From Isoperla grammatica (Eukaryota > Arthropoda > Insecta > Plecoptera > Perlodidae): DNA of 64,000 nt. Where the stretch lies: positions 85,506,496 to 85,570,495 of the forward strand of contig OX246737.1 of assembly GCA_945910005.1 (NCBI GenBank). The letters run 5' to 3'. The notes beneath the pieces were generated by a model. It made no database searches. It was not told where the DNA came from and saw nothing but the letters and a program-made list of their open reading frames with translations. Below, piece after piece: positions 35,273 to 47,456 of the stretch. Each line of letters starts with the position of its first letter. The stretch's first letter is position 1. Position numbers and translations under genes: made by a program.

Positions 35273-35682
35273 TAAAATATCATTAGTCCTAATCCTAGCA
35301 ATAGTGAGTCTCCTTTTAGCCCCTTTAGTTATACCTAAATAAAACGAAAGCAATTGGTAGCATATACCTTGCCACGCACCCATGCGAAAATGAAATTAAT
35401 TTAATGTCTTTAAAACGAATTACAGCCAATCCTATAAACAGTTTAAAACGAAAATCACTATTAACAAATTTGTCTTTACTATATTTAGTATATTGTTAAT
35501 TAATTGCGTTGACAATGTAATTGAAATCGATGTAACTTGAATTGAAAGGATATTGAGAAAAGGTAGACACAAAGTGTAGACTGTAGACCTACCAGCACTA
35601 GGGGTGACTAGATTGGACTGATATTTGTACACGAAAAGTAGAGTGAAAGGCAAAAATGGGAGGTGGATTTTGGAAGAGAGAA

Positions 35683-36720
35683 CAGTATAAATGCTAGAGG
35701 GCGCTAAAGATAGCTAATGCAGAGTTAAAACACTAACAGTATAAATGCCAGTTGGGCTATAGTTAACTTATGCAGAGTACAAACAGTATAAATGCCAGTG
35801 GGGCTATAGTTAACTTATGCAGAATAGAAACAGTATAAATAAATGCCAGAGGGGCTATAATTCACTTATGCAGAGTAGAAACAGTATAAGTGCCAGAGGG
35901 GCTATAGTTAACTTATGCAGAGTAGAAACAGTATAAATGCCAGAGGGGCTATAGTTAACTTATGCAGAGTACAAACAGTATAAATGCCAGAGGGGCTATA
36001 GTTAACTTATGCAGAGTACAAACAGTATTAATGCCAGAGGGGCTATAGTTAACTTATGCAGAGTACAAACAGTATAAATGACAGAGGGGCTATAGTTAAC
36101 TTATGCAGAGTACAAACAGTATAAATGCCAGAGGGGCTATAGTTAACTTATGCAGAGTAGAAACAGTATAAATGCCAGATAGGCTTTAGTTAGCTTATGC
36201 AGAGTACAAACAGTATAAATGCCAGAGGGGCTATAGTTTACTTATGCCGAGTACAAACAGTATAAATGCCAGAGGGGCTATAGTTAACTTATGCAGAGTA
36301 CAAACAGTATAAATGCCAGAGGGGCTATAGTTAACTTATGCAGAGTAGAAACAGTATAAATGCCAGAGGGGCTATAGTAAGCTTATGCAGAGTAAAACAG
36401 TATAAATGCCAGATGGGCTATAGTTAACTTATGCAGAGTAGAAACAGTATAAATAAATGCCAGAGGGGCTATAGTTACCTTATGCAGAGTACAAACAGTA
36501 TAAATGCCAGAGGGGCTATAGTTAACTTATGCAGAGTACAAACAGTATAAATGCCAGAGGGGCTATAGTTAGCTTATGCAGAGTAAAACAGTATAAATGC
36601 CAGAGGGGCTATAGTTAGCTTATGCAGAGTAAAACAGTATAAATGCCAGAGGGGCTATAGTTAACTTATGCAGAGTAAAGCAGTATATAAATGCTAGAAA
36701 GGAGTTAGCTTATGCAGAGC
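35683..36720. repeat. 47-bp tandem array with TATA-like core
   Basis: About 22 copies. The unit reads CAGTATAAATGCCAGAGGGG, CTATAGTTAACTTATGCAGA, GTACAAA. Length variants of about 44 bp (loss of three bases at AGTAAAACAG) and 51 bp (TAAATAAATG) occur. Most units contain TATAAATG. The first and last units are the most diverged. Confidence 0.93.
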
Positions 36721-37077
36721 TAAACGAACGTTCAGGAACCGAGTAATGTCAGATGATGTGATGTAGATGATCTTTGTATTTACTTGCCATATTTCGTCAA
36801 CGATGATAATCGAGACGATTGGCAGTTGATATTGATATAACGTAGATAGAAACACTGCATAACGCCCATGACCAATGCTGGAGTGCAGACTACGGTGAGA
36901 GTGCGTACGGTGCAGAAGTGCAGACTTCAGAATACGGTATTGTTGTATATAACTTCTCGATTAGGTTTGTCAATACCTAATCGATTACGGCCGTGCCACT
37001 GACTAGAAACCCCAAAGAACAATGCCATGAAGATGATCGTGTTCATCAGAAACCAACCGCATTAGGATCACGATCCC
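36721..37077. other. Spacer between two arrays
   Basis: About 360 unique bases. GTGCAGACTACGGTGAGAGT and GTGCAGACTTCAG suggest small internal duplications near 36890-36935. No gene. Confidence 0.4.
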
Positions 37078-39630
37078 CCAGTCTCTCGCTTACCAGTCGG
37101 GTGACTGTACTGACGTAACACGAGGAGAAGGAACGGTAGGTAACTCTGTGATGCAACTGACCTTCATGTGGTATTGATATCAGTCTCCCGCTTACCAGTC
37201 GGGTGACTGTACTGACGTAACACGAGGAGAAGGAACGGTAGGTAACTCTGTGATGCAACTGACCTTCATGTGGTATTGATATCAGTCTCCCGCTTACCAG
37301 TCGGGTGACTGTACTGACGTAACACGAGGAGAAGGAACGGTAGGTAACTCTGTGAGGCAACTGACCTTCATGTGGTATTGATATCAGTCTCCCGCTTACC
37401 AGTCGGGTGACTGTACTGACGTAACACGAGGAGAAGGAACGGTAGGTAACTCTGTGATGCAACTGACCTTCATGTGATATTGATATCAGTCTCCCGCTTA
37501 CCAGTCGGGTGACTGTACTGACGTAACACGAGGAGAAGGAACGGTAGGTAACTCTGTGATGCAACTGACCTTCATGTGGTATTGATATCAGTCTCCCGCT
37601 TACCAGTCGGGTGACTGTACTGACGTAACACGAGGAGAAGGAACGGTAGGTAACTCTGTGATGCAACTGACCTTCATGTGGTATTGATATCAGTTTCCCG
37701 CTTACCAGTCGGGTGACTGTACTGACGTAACACGAGGAGAAGGAACGGTAGGTAACTCTGTGATGCAACTGACCTTCATGTGGTATTGATATCAGTCTCC
37801 CGCTTACCAGTCGGGTGACTGTACTGACGTAACACGAGGAGAAGGAACGGTAGGTAACTCTGTGATGCAACTGACCTTCATGTGGTATTGATATCAGTCT
37901 CCCGCTTACCAGTCGGGTGACTGTACTGACGTAACACGAGAAGAAGGAACGGTAGGTAACTCTGTGAGGCAACTGACCTTCATGTGGTATTGATATCAGT
38001 CTCCCGCTTACCAGTCGGGTGACTGTACTGACGTAACACGAGGAGAAGGAACGGTAGGTAACTCTGTGAGGCAACTGACCTTCATGTGGTATTGATATCA
38101 GTCTCCCGCTTACCAGTCGGGTGACTGTACTGACGTAACACGAGGAGAAGGAACGGTAGGTAACTCTGTGATGCAACTGACCTTCATGTGGTATTGATAT
38201 CAGTCTCCCGCTTACCAGTCGGGTGACTGTACTGACGTAACACGAGGAGAAGGAACGGTAGGTAACTCTGTGATGCAACTGACCTTCATGTGGTATTGAT
38301 ATCAGTCTCCCGCTTACCAGTCGGGTGACTGTACTGACGTAACACGAGGAGAAGGAACGGTAGGTAACTCTGTGATGCAACTGACCTTCATGTGGTATTG
38401 ATATCAGTTTCCCGCTTACCAGTCGGGTGACTGTACTGACGTAACACGAGGAGAAGGAACGGTAGGTAACTCTGTGATGCAACTGACCTTCATGTGGTAT
38501 TGATATCAGTCTCCCGCTTACCAGTCGGGTGACTGTACTGACGTAACACGAGGAGAAGGAACGGTAGGTAACTCTGTGATGCAACTGACCTTCATGTGGT
38601 ATTGATATCAGTCTCCCGCTTACCAGTCGGGTGACTGTACTGACGTAACACGAGAAGAAGGAACGGTAGGTAACTCTGTGAGGCAACTGACCTTCATGTG
38701 GTATTGATATCAGTCTCCCGCTTACCAGTCGGGTGACTGTACTGACGTAACACGAGGAGAAGGAACGGTAGGTAACTCTGTGAGGCAACTGACCTTCATG
38801 TGGTATTGATATCAGTCTCCCGCTTACCAGTCGGGTGACTGTACTGACGTAACACGAGAAGAAGGAACGGTAGGTAACTCTGTGATGCAACTGACCTTCA
38901 TGTGGTATTGATACCAGTCTCCCGCTTACCAGTCGGGTGACTGTACTGACGTAACACGAGGAGAAGGAACGGTAGGTAACTCTGTGATGCAACTGACCTT
39001 CATGTGGTATTGATATCAGTCTCCCGCTTACCAGTCGGGTGAATGTACTGACGTAACACGAGGAGAAGGAACGGTAGGTAACTCTGTGATGCAACTGACC
39101 TTCATGTGGTATTGATATCAGTCTCCCGCTAACCAGTCGGGTGAATGTACTGACGTAACACGAGGAGAAGGAACGGTAGGTAACTCTGTGATGCAACTGA
39201 CCTTCATGTGGTATTGATATCAGTCTCCCGCTTACCAGTCGGGTGAATGTACTGACGTAACACGAGGAGAAGGAACGGTAGGTAACTCTGTGATGCAACT
39301 GACCTTCATGTGGTATTGATATCAGTCTCCCGCTAACCAGTCGGGTGAATGTACTGACGTAACACGAGGAGAAGGAACGGTAGGTAACTCTGTGATGCAA
39401 CTGACCTTCATGTGGTATTGATATCAGTCTCCCGCTTACCAGTCGGGTGACTGTACTGACGTAACACGAGGAGAAGGAACGGTAGGTAACTCTGTGATGC
39501 AACTGACCTTCATGTGGTATTGATATCAGTCTCCCGCTTACCAGTCGGGTGACTGTACTGACGTAACACGAGGAGAAGGAACGATAGGTAACTCTGTGAT
39601 GCAACTGACCTTTATGTGGTATTGATATCA
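37078..39630. repeat. 102-bp tandem array (884-codon pseudo-frame)
   Basis: Twenty-five copies of exactly 102 bp. The unit includes TCTCCCGCTTACCAGTCGGG, TGACTGTACTGACGTAACAC and GAGGAGAAGGAACGGTAGG. Variants recur 714 bp (seven units) apart, for example CAGTTTCCCG at 37691 and 38405, and GAGAAGAAGG near 37939 and 38653. One minus-strand frame is open throughout (34-residue repeat with SIPHEGQL and RVTYRSFSSCYVS). Most unit differences I read are non-synonymous in it (H/P, V/F, S/F, R/K, I/V, P/S, E/K against two silent ones), so protein constraint is unlikely. Confidence 0.93.
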
Positions 39631-40084
39631 ATCGAGCGATTAACAATTTGACACTTTGGTGAATACCTAATTTTGATTTTAAAGTAGAAAACAAAATCAT
39701 TTGTAGTTTTTCTTTTTTCTCTCTATTTTCGACTTTTTAAAATTAATGTTATTGATTATTGATCTATTAATTTCGATTTATCGTTATATTGTGATTTTAG
39801 TTAATGGTTTGTGCCTAACATAAGTTTTAATTTCCTTGGTTTTATCTTTTTGTGACCCCGTTGTTTTTGTAATTTTTTTCTGAGCTAATTCGATTTTCTG
39901 AACCATTGTCTTGAATTATTTTTACAAAAACCGAGATTCTAATTATTTCATTTGATGTATCTTTTTATTTATACTTTATGTCTTGTAAAATATGTTCACT
40001 ACTTTTTTTTAGATTTCCGTCAAATTTGTATAAAAAAAGAAAAGATTTTGTGAGTTTTTGATTTATTACGACGTTGACTTCGAT
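39631..40084. other. T-rich unique sequence
   Basis: Pyrimidine- and AT-rich, no gene. It separates the 102-bp array from the degenerate hairpin repeat. Confidence 0.4.
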
Positions 40085-40680
40085 TATCACAGGATCGACC
40101 CCTATTTTTATGGGGTCTACTAATCGGCCCTTCGTTTTAAGGGTTGATCAATCGACTCTCCGCGGTCGATAAAAAGTATCACTTAAAGTCAATAATAGAG
40201 CCCTAACAGGTCTAAGATTAAACCTCCGCAAGTCAAAAATCAATCCTCAAATGTGATTTTATTCGCCCTAACGTGGTCGAAGTACAGTCCCTACAAGGGC
40301 GTTCTTTCAACTCCAAGGGGTTGATTATGCCCACCCTGTGATGCGACTAGAAGACCTCCAATGTTGGAATATCAGTCCCTTGAGAGAATTCTTTCGACTC
40401 CAAGGGGTTGATTATACCCACCCTGTGATGCCACTAGTAGACCTCACGTGGTATCAATAAAAATGAGGGTATAGTTGCAGTTGAAGGTTGTTACTCGCAG
40501 CATTTTGTTAGTGGTGCAACCTAGGAGGTAGTCATAGAACTAAACATGTTCATTCATTTTAGTAGTTGCCAGATTAATAACTTTTAAATCCTGAAACAAT
40601 TCTTTTAACGACCATAGTACAAGTATAACATACAAATTGGTTAGGATTAGTTACAAATACACATACTATATTATTACGCC

Positions 40681-40765
40681 CCTAGCTGGATTCGAACTGC
40701 ATCCTCTCTGACTCCACCTGTGAACAGAGACCCCATGCGTTTTACCGCACGGCTGTCTGAGCATG
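40681..40765 (-). mobile_element. tRNA-like SINE head
   Basis: On the minus strand AGCCGTGCGGT (A-box-like) and GCAGTTCGAATCCAGC (good B box) lie about 50 bases apart, with an extended variable region between. The acceptor ends do not pair, so this is not an intact tRNA gene. Confidence 0.4.
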
Positions 40766-40800
40766 GTATCTTCGAACGGTAGAATTCACATAAAAGCGAC

Positions 40801-41240
40801 AAGGCCGACTGCTAGCTCTTTACGGGTGTTACTCGATCGACTTACTGTGGTCTGTTATTCGACTCTTGGAGGAACATTATCATACCCTAGGGATGATAAG
40901 TAACGACCTTTAGACAGTGACTGGTCTACCTGTACAACTACTTTACTCGGCCCATGGGGTTGAACAATCAACTGAACAAGGCCGACTGCTAGCTCTCTAC
41001 GGGTGGAACTCGATCGTCTTACTGTGACCATTTATTCGACTCTTGGAGGAACATTATCATACCCTAGGGATGATAAGTAACGACCTTTAGACAGTGACTG
41101 GTCTACCTGTACAACTACTTTACTCGGCCCATGGGGTTGAACAATCAACTCAACAAGGCCGACTGCTAACTCTCTACGGGTGGAACTCAATCGCCTTCCG
41201 CTATGTCTTTTTTCGACTCCATTGGTTGATTATTCGACCC
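40801..41240. repeat. 177-bp tandem repeat, about 2.5 copies
   Basis: AAGGCCGACTGCTA begins at 40801 and 40978, with a slightly changed copy at 41155. The first two units are nearly identical, including GGAACATTATCATACCCTAG and GACCTTTAGACAGTGACTGG. The third is partial and more diverged. Confidence 0.9.
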
Positions 41241-41590
41241 CACGCAGTTGATTTATAGCGTGTTAGAGGTTTGTTTTGGCAGACCTCTTATGTGGCATTG
41301 GTCAACCTTGTTTGGTTGAAACTTCTCTTTTTAAGGTCGATTATTATTCCCTATGGGGAACATTTTTCGCTCGTTTGGAGGCGTTTATTTTTTTAACCTC
41401 AAGAGGTTGGTTAAGGACTAGCTTGGTCGAGCAGTCGACCCCTCATATTATAGAGCGATTAGAATATCCCTTGAGTTCCTTTTTTTAACCTTTTAAAACC
41501 AGTTTCTCCTGTAGACCTAGTTCTACCCAAGGGTTGACAATTTGACCTGTATCTGCCCCAATCAACCCTTCAATCGACCCCTTTCGACCA

Positions 41591-43708
41591 TTTCGAATTA
41601 TGCAGTGTAGTATCTGAGTTTCTACCAGCAATGTTAAAAATGCCATAATCATATGTTAGAGACATGAATTGAACCGCAGTCGGTGCTCGTTGGTATGTTT
41701 GTCTAGTCGAGTTATGTATTTTCAATTTATATTCTATACTAAGGAAGATATTTGTTGTGCATGTATGTATCGGAGAACAAAAATGTGATAACTTCTCAAT
41801 ACTTAGATGTCCGAAACCAAAACCGTTATAACTGTGGCAATGGTTAATGCATTTGTATTATTATTGAGTAGATAGATACCGTGCGTGCTATTAATATATA
41901 TATAGTTTTGATCTTGGCGTAAGCAAATTCTTATAACTGAACACCTTGAGTTATAAGACTATAATATTTTTGACTAATAAAACCAATACATTCTAAAATA
42001 GAAATACATTTTAATGAGTGCACTATTTCTATCCATTTGTAGCAGTAGAAGGAAAAATCGATTGCTGGAAACTATCACAGGCAGTGATTTTCAAACTTCA
42101 TCGTACGACATATGCACACTTTTATCTTGCAAAACGAAAGATTGAGAACGAGTCTTCACAACATTACTTTTTAGGTTTTGAACAATAAAAACAAACACCT
42201 TAACAGTCACTCTTGTCAATCTTGTTTTGGGAATGTTAAAGAAAAAAAAAATGAAAGACTCTGCTCAAATATTTTGTTTCGCCAACCCTCAATGTAGAAA
42301 ATTGAAGAAGAAAAGTGATTCAAAATTTATCAGAGCAAAGGCATTGAATGTAGAACTGTAACTATGTTGACAAGAATATTATAAGACTATTGTATTTTCA
42401 CGCATCATTGAATGAGTACAAATACTAAGAACTTGATTAGTCTATGTTTTAGTTTGGAATACGTTTTGCCTTATTTTACAATGTCCTCTCATATTATAAT
42501 TAATAATTATTATAGTAGAATGTTATCTCATATTATAATTAATAATTAATATAGTATATAGGTCCAAATATTACCCGGAGCCGTTGCTCAGGTCCGGGTA
42601 ACTTTTTAGTCCGTTTCTAGGATAAATTTACGCGACAGTATTGCGTGCGCCGACCCTTCCACCACCCTTCCACAACACGTGACTCGGCGGGGAACAGAAC
42701 AGACGCGAGCCGACTTGCATTCGTTACTGTTTGTTCTTTGTTTAACATTCTGATGAACATTCTGGCTAATACTTGTGCTATTACTATGTATTTTCCTTTA
42801 AAATTCTTTATGTAAGTGCTTCAGTTGTGTATTGAGAAATGATTTTTTTACTCGACGTGATTACTGCAGGCGAATTCTGAGAGTTAACCGAGCGGGTAGC
42901 ATGCATATCATTCGTTCCTCGCCTTCGCACCCCGCGCACTTCACAAGGCCTAGCGACGACCTTCAAATCAAGCCTACACATCGAAAAATACGTTTTCAAG
43001 ATCCGGGTACCCGGGAAATATGAAAGCTGCAACCGGTTCCGAATTTTACTACCCGATGTCATCCCTAGTATATACTATATAGTATGTTAATAGTAATTAT
43101 TGTGTGTAAGCAATTATTACTATTAGTATAGTATTAGTTAGTATAGTATTATTTTTTATTATTTTATTATTAATTTATTATTTATCATTTATTTATTATT
43201 AGTATATATTACCAATTATTAAGAGTGAAAAGTATGTTTTCATCAATACAAAATATGTTTTCTACAAGGCTAAAGCCACGTTCCTAACGAAACGACTGGA
43301 TAGGACGTTAACAAGAAATAACCGTTTACAGCTTTGTCCCCTTGTTTTTCAAGTCACATTCTCTTTCTAGAAGGTAATCTGAACCCACTCTAACTCACTC
43401 TTCCTTATGGATTATAAAATAGTCTCTTTATGTTCCTATTTCGTTTGTTTATTTAGCTGATCTGTATGTCCGCCACATACCGGAGAAGAAGGGTAATAGC
43501 CCCAAGGGGGACAGTCGCGTACATCAGGGGCCGCGGGGGGCCGCCCTATCGAACCCGGGGCTCGTGTCAACCCGTCCTTCATATAAGGTGCTCAACGCTG
43601 CTTCGTCATGGCTTTGAATACACTCCAGATGAGTTTCCTGAGTAATAACCTAGTTTATCATGTTGTTAATGGGTGTCATTATTGTCTTCAGTATCATATA
43701 ATTGTGTA

Positions 43709-43709
<1 letters not shown>
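41591..43709. other. Unique sequence, mostly AT-rich
   Basis: No supported gene. It contains a 39-bp imperfect duplication at about 42487-42565 and a GC-richer block with several short frames at 42560-43060. GAACCCGGGG and ATATAAGG motifs near 43550-43590 were judged insufficient for a tRNA or promoter call. Confidence 0.35.
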
Positions 43710-43893
<184 letters not shown>

Positions 43894-44097
43894 TTATAAT
43901 AAAAACTAGTAAAAACGTGCCAATATGTGTAAACTTTATAAATAATTTAAACTAACTGAAATTAAACTGAGTTTGTATTTTCTCATAATGTATTAAAATA
44001 TAATTGGTTCACGATGTGAGATATTAAGATGTAGCAAAAAAAGGAACACAATAATATGGTAAATAGGCCTTTAATGCATGCATGCTTTACTATATTA

Positions 44098-44522
44098 AAT
44101 AAATAAAAATAAATTCACATTTAGAGTCTACCCACATAGTAACTAAACTGATTTGCAGTGGGGGACTTTAATTTAAAGCGACTAAACCAACCCTGTAGAC
44201 ATCGAACACCATCGACGAGTGAGCGATAACCAATCAAAGATCGATATTTCAAATACGAAACATATGAATCAGTGATTGGACAGTGCGAACACCTGCGGAC
44301 AAATGCCAGAATCAACAAGGCCGATTCAGAACAACTTTAAATTTATTGAGTGCTTCGTTGCTAGGACGGCTCCAAAGTCACCGTTTACTTATTCCTAAGC
44401 CAAGAAGTAATGGAATTGAATCCAAATTAGAAGTTAAAAAACTTCTGCCTGAAGCGGGATTTGAACCCAGGACCTTCTGCATTGGAAGCAGGAATGCTAA
44501 CCACTGGACCAACGAGCCACCT
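44098..44522 (-). mobile_element. SINE family B, nearly full length
   Basis: The tRNA-like head on the minus strand starts at about 44522: GTGGCTCGTTGGTCCAGTGG (A box), then GGTCCTGGGTTCAAATCCCG (B box). A Trp-type CCA sits in the anticodon-like loop. Acceptor pairing is poor, so this is tRNA-derived and not a tRNA gene. The body runs to GTAGACTCTAAATGTGAATT and an ATTT-rich tail at 44098. Its 3' half is shared with 28850-29024. Confidence 0.7.
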
Positions 44523-46111
44523 ATTGTATATTTTGTATCGCATTTTTGATAAAATATTTCTAGCCGCTACGTAAACACAATGTAACATTATAGAACTTAG
44601 CTCGAATTAGAGTACATATTGTATTGTATCGTGATAAATGTCAATTGTATTAATTAAAGATGGACATTTTGAAACACAATCTTGGTCAGAACGCGATTCT
44701 GTTTATGGGAAGGAATTTTGCCAAAGTATTCTGTTCTATATTGCTATCGTCAGCTTACACTATATTCATGCTGACGAAATAGTCAAGTTCAATATCTCTA
44801 GTTCCAAAAATCTACTTGAAAGAGTTCCAGTAGTTACTTTAACCTTTGTATATGATTTCTAGATCATGAAACACTGCGGGCTCTTTTACTCGACTATAAG
44901 ACCGCCTTCACGAATCTGTTGAATTTCGTTGAACCAGCGTGCACAAAACAAGCACATTCCTTCGGGATGAGAAGACGTGAGTGTGAGGTCAGGATGAGAG
45001 TAGTTAGAGTAGGACAACTATAGCACCAGGCAGACCGTTTGTCTTGTTTTGATCGACCGAATATTGTTTTACTTATAGGGCGAAACACATGCATGTACAC
45101 ATTAGAGAAGACCAGTAGAATGGTTTATTCGGAACCCGTCAGTAAATCTTTAAACCATTATTGTCCCACAAAATAAAATAAGCGTGTAAATTACGATAGT
45201 CAGACATTAAATTAAATCCAATATTAATAGTGTTTCCCCCACCCACCCCCACTTTGGATTCCCGTTAGAGGTAGTTGGCGCATCACCGTTTGGGAAACGA
45301 GTGTAATTTGTAAATACAATTTTGGCAAAAGTAAACAATCCTACGAAATATGAATATAATTATGCTGAACATTTCCGTTTGAAGAGATCATAAGCCGAAA
45401 TGCAACACCAACTCCGTTGATTCTACTGGGGCGATGAGAGTACAAGAAACTACTCTCGCGTTCCACCGTTCCTCAAGTTACCAAGTGGCAAGTACCATTA
45501 GGACCGTAGCGCACCTTTAGCCACAGCCAAGCCTTCGTACGGCCATATCACAACGGACCAGGCATATTATTCTAATCTATGCAGTCCAGTGTTCTGTGTC
45601 CACAGTCCACGTAAGGCAATATCTCATAATGGGTTTGCGGTGGCCAAAGCCTCCCCCGTGGTTTGTTAAGTGAGCTTCAGAACATTGAAGCACGGAGAAT
45701 CATTAACAGTAATGTGGACTACTGTAGGCCTATCTCACTGGAGGCACCCTACGTCCTACGACTCCTACTAAACCCTACTACACTGTATCTTACACAGGTT
45801 TAAAATGGGTTTTAATAGAGAGGTCACGAAAGCCAGTTAACCTTAAGACCTTTTTCTAAAATAAAATAAAAAATACCATTAACATTAGCTGAGCTGCCAT
45901 TTTTTATTGATGAAAATAGTTCCTCGACGAAGAGAAACCCGTCCGATAGTGGCGGAGGTTCGAACCCCCGCGGAGCTCTGGCGCAACGCAGAGTTTAAAC
46001 TGGCACTGATAGATTCCTGTTTTACTGGCTTAACATCCGACTACAACTACCGACAAAATCATTTTGGATCTCATTAGAACCGTTGCGCGGTGGGTTAATG
46101 AGAATCGAAAC
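44523..46111. other. Unique sequence
   Basis: No gene supported. A 74-codon frame at 44638-44862 (plus) is unrecognised. GGAGGTTCGAACCCCCGCGG near 45957 resembles a B box but has no matching A box. Confidence 0.35.
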
Positions 46112-46237
46112 AATGTTACACCTTCTTGTTCTGAAGCGGCGCCGCGCACATGGTCGACACAGCAATGCAAGGTCAATGTTACACCTTCTTGTTCTGAAGC
46201 GGCGCCGCGCACATGGTCGACACAGCAATGCAAGGTC
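46112..46237. repeat. 63-bp tandem duplication
   Basis: Two perfect or near-perfect copies beginning AATGTTACACCTTCTTGTTC at 46112 and 46175. Recent, GC-rich (GAAGCGGCGCCGCGCACATG). Confidence 0.95.
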
Positions 46238-47215
46238 AGGCAACGCGTTCCAGAGAAACCACTGGTCATCCAACGATTTCATTCCAATCAATGATAATAC
46301 ATTAGGTAGGGCTGAATGACATCGGCGCCAGCAGACCACCACGATGACATTGGTAATCGATGTGATTGGAATTCAAGCAACATCCGAGGCTGCTCTCAGT
46401 CAAAACAAAGAAGCTTAACAATAAATATTGACCATATTTGTGTAGTACAGTCCGTACTGTAATCTTATCAGTAGTGGTGTTCTGTGTTTGCTTACATTCA
46501 CAGTGAAGGATCCATAGACGCCCCAACTTTGCCCCTCCCTCAGCCCCACTCTAAATGTTCAACAATTGGAGGAGACATTTTTCGCCAAGTAGAGTTTCTT
46601 CGTAATTAAAAAAATGTGACAATTAAAATCAATATATTCAATTCCTTGTAATAAAATCACGTTTATTCATCAAAATTCAAGTTGTATAGTAGTGCTTGTT
46701 CAATTTGCATCATAGAAATAAATGCAATTACAGTTGCCAATTTATTATACACAGTAATCTCCCCATGGCAATTACACTGAAATATATTTTTATGAATGTG
46801 ATAATGACAGGTGTGTTGTTTGCTCATTCTATATTCCAATGAGGTTTGTAAATTAAAATTATGTAAAATACCAGTTCCATAGCTATAGCGCGTGCATGTC
46901 CTGGCTTATCCATACACTTAACTTATCTTGTGATTAATGAGAAAACTATAAGAAATCAAGCCATTAATTATGTTTACACATTCTGGTTTTCCTGATGGAG
47001 TCAAGCTGAGTGATTTGCTATTAATTCTAGTTTGAGAATTTATTGTTTGAAATTGATGAGATTGAGTTTCTTGTCGAAATACTAACTAGCAGTAGTCATC
47101 CTGTGATGTTTCAAATAGTGAACAAAAAATAGAAGAAATTGAAATTGATAGCTGTGTGTAAGACGGTAAAACCGCGCTGATGAGGTTTGGCGCAAGTAAG
47201 TGCTTATTGGATTAT
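46238..47215. other. Unique AT-rich sequence
   Basis: No gene or repeat recognised. Confidence 0.35.
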
Positions 47216-47456
47216 GTCTTCCAAATAGCGTCCTACTGCGCCTGCGCCATCTCTGATGTGAAACAGTCGCCTGCGACGCCCCGCCGGGCCCAAAGAGGCT
47301 ACCCCGCGATGAGGCCCGGTCAATGGGTGCCCAAATGTCTTCCAAATAGCGTCCTACTGCGCCTGCGCCATCTCTGATGTGCAACAGACGCCTGCGACGC
47401 CCCGCCGGGCCCAAAGAGGCTACCCCGCGATGAGGCCCGGTCAATGGGTGCCCAAA
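47216..47456. repeat. 121-bp GC-rich tandem duplication
   Basis: Two nearly identical copies beginning GTCTTCCAAATAGCGTCCTA at 47216 and 47337, with only two or so differences (GAAACAGTCGCC against GCAACAGACGCC). GC content is far above the flanks. Confidence 0.95.

Larger units (their letters stand above)
40085..41590. repeat. Degenerate minisatellite of hairpin-like units
   Basis: ATCGACCCC-type and GGGGTTGAT-type words alternate through the region (for example near 40091, 40130, 40310, 40400, 41210, 41560). Adjacent pairs are inverted, so many can form short hairpins. Local direct repeats lie on top: CTCCAAGGGGTTGATTA at 40311 and 40398 (87 bp), and the 177-bp repeat at 40801-41240. A tRNA-like segment at 40681-40765 interrupts it. 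Confidence 0.5.

Noticed and set aside
37046..39700. 884-codon minus-strand frame as a repeat protein
   Set aside because: The non-repetitive ends are short and unrecognised, and unit differences are mostly residue-changing.
42560..43060. Inverted-repeat element around CCGGGTA motifs
   Set aside because: Matches between the two ends are short and not colinear; no target duplication.
43500..43620. Promoter (ATATAAGG) and ATGG start leading into a 115-codon frame
   Set aside because: The frame runs straight into the (TTA)n microsatellite; no donor site precedes it.
44436..44522. Functional tRNA-Trp(CCA) gene
   Set aside because: Acceptor stem and outer T-stem pairs fail, the body continues as a SINE, and there is no pol III terminator after the tRNA part.
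45945..45990. tRNA or SINE head around GGTTCGAACCCCC
   Set aside because: The B-box-like word is palindromic, and no A box or cloverleaf could be drawn on either strand.
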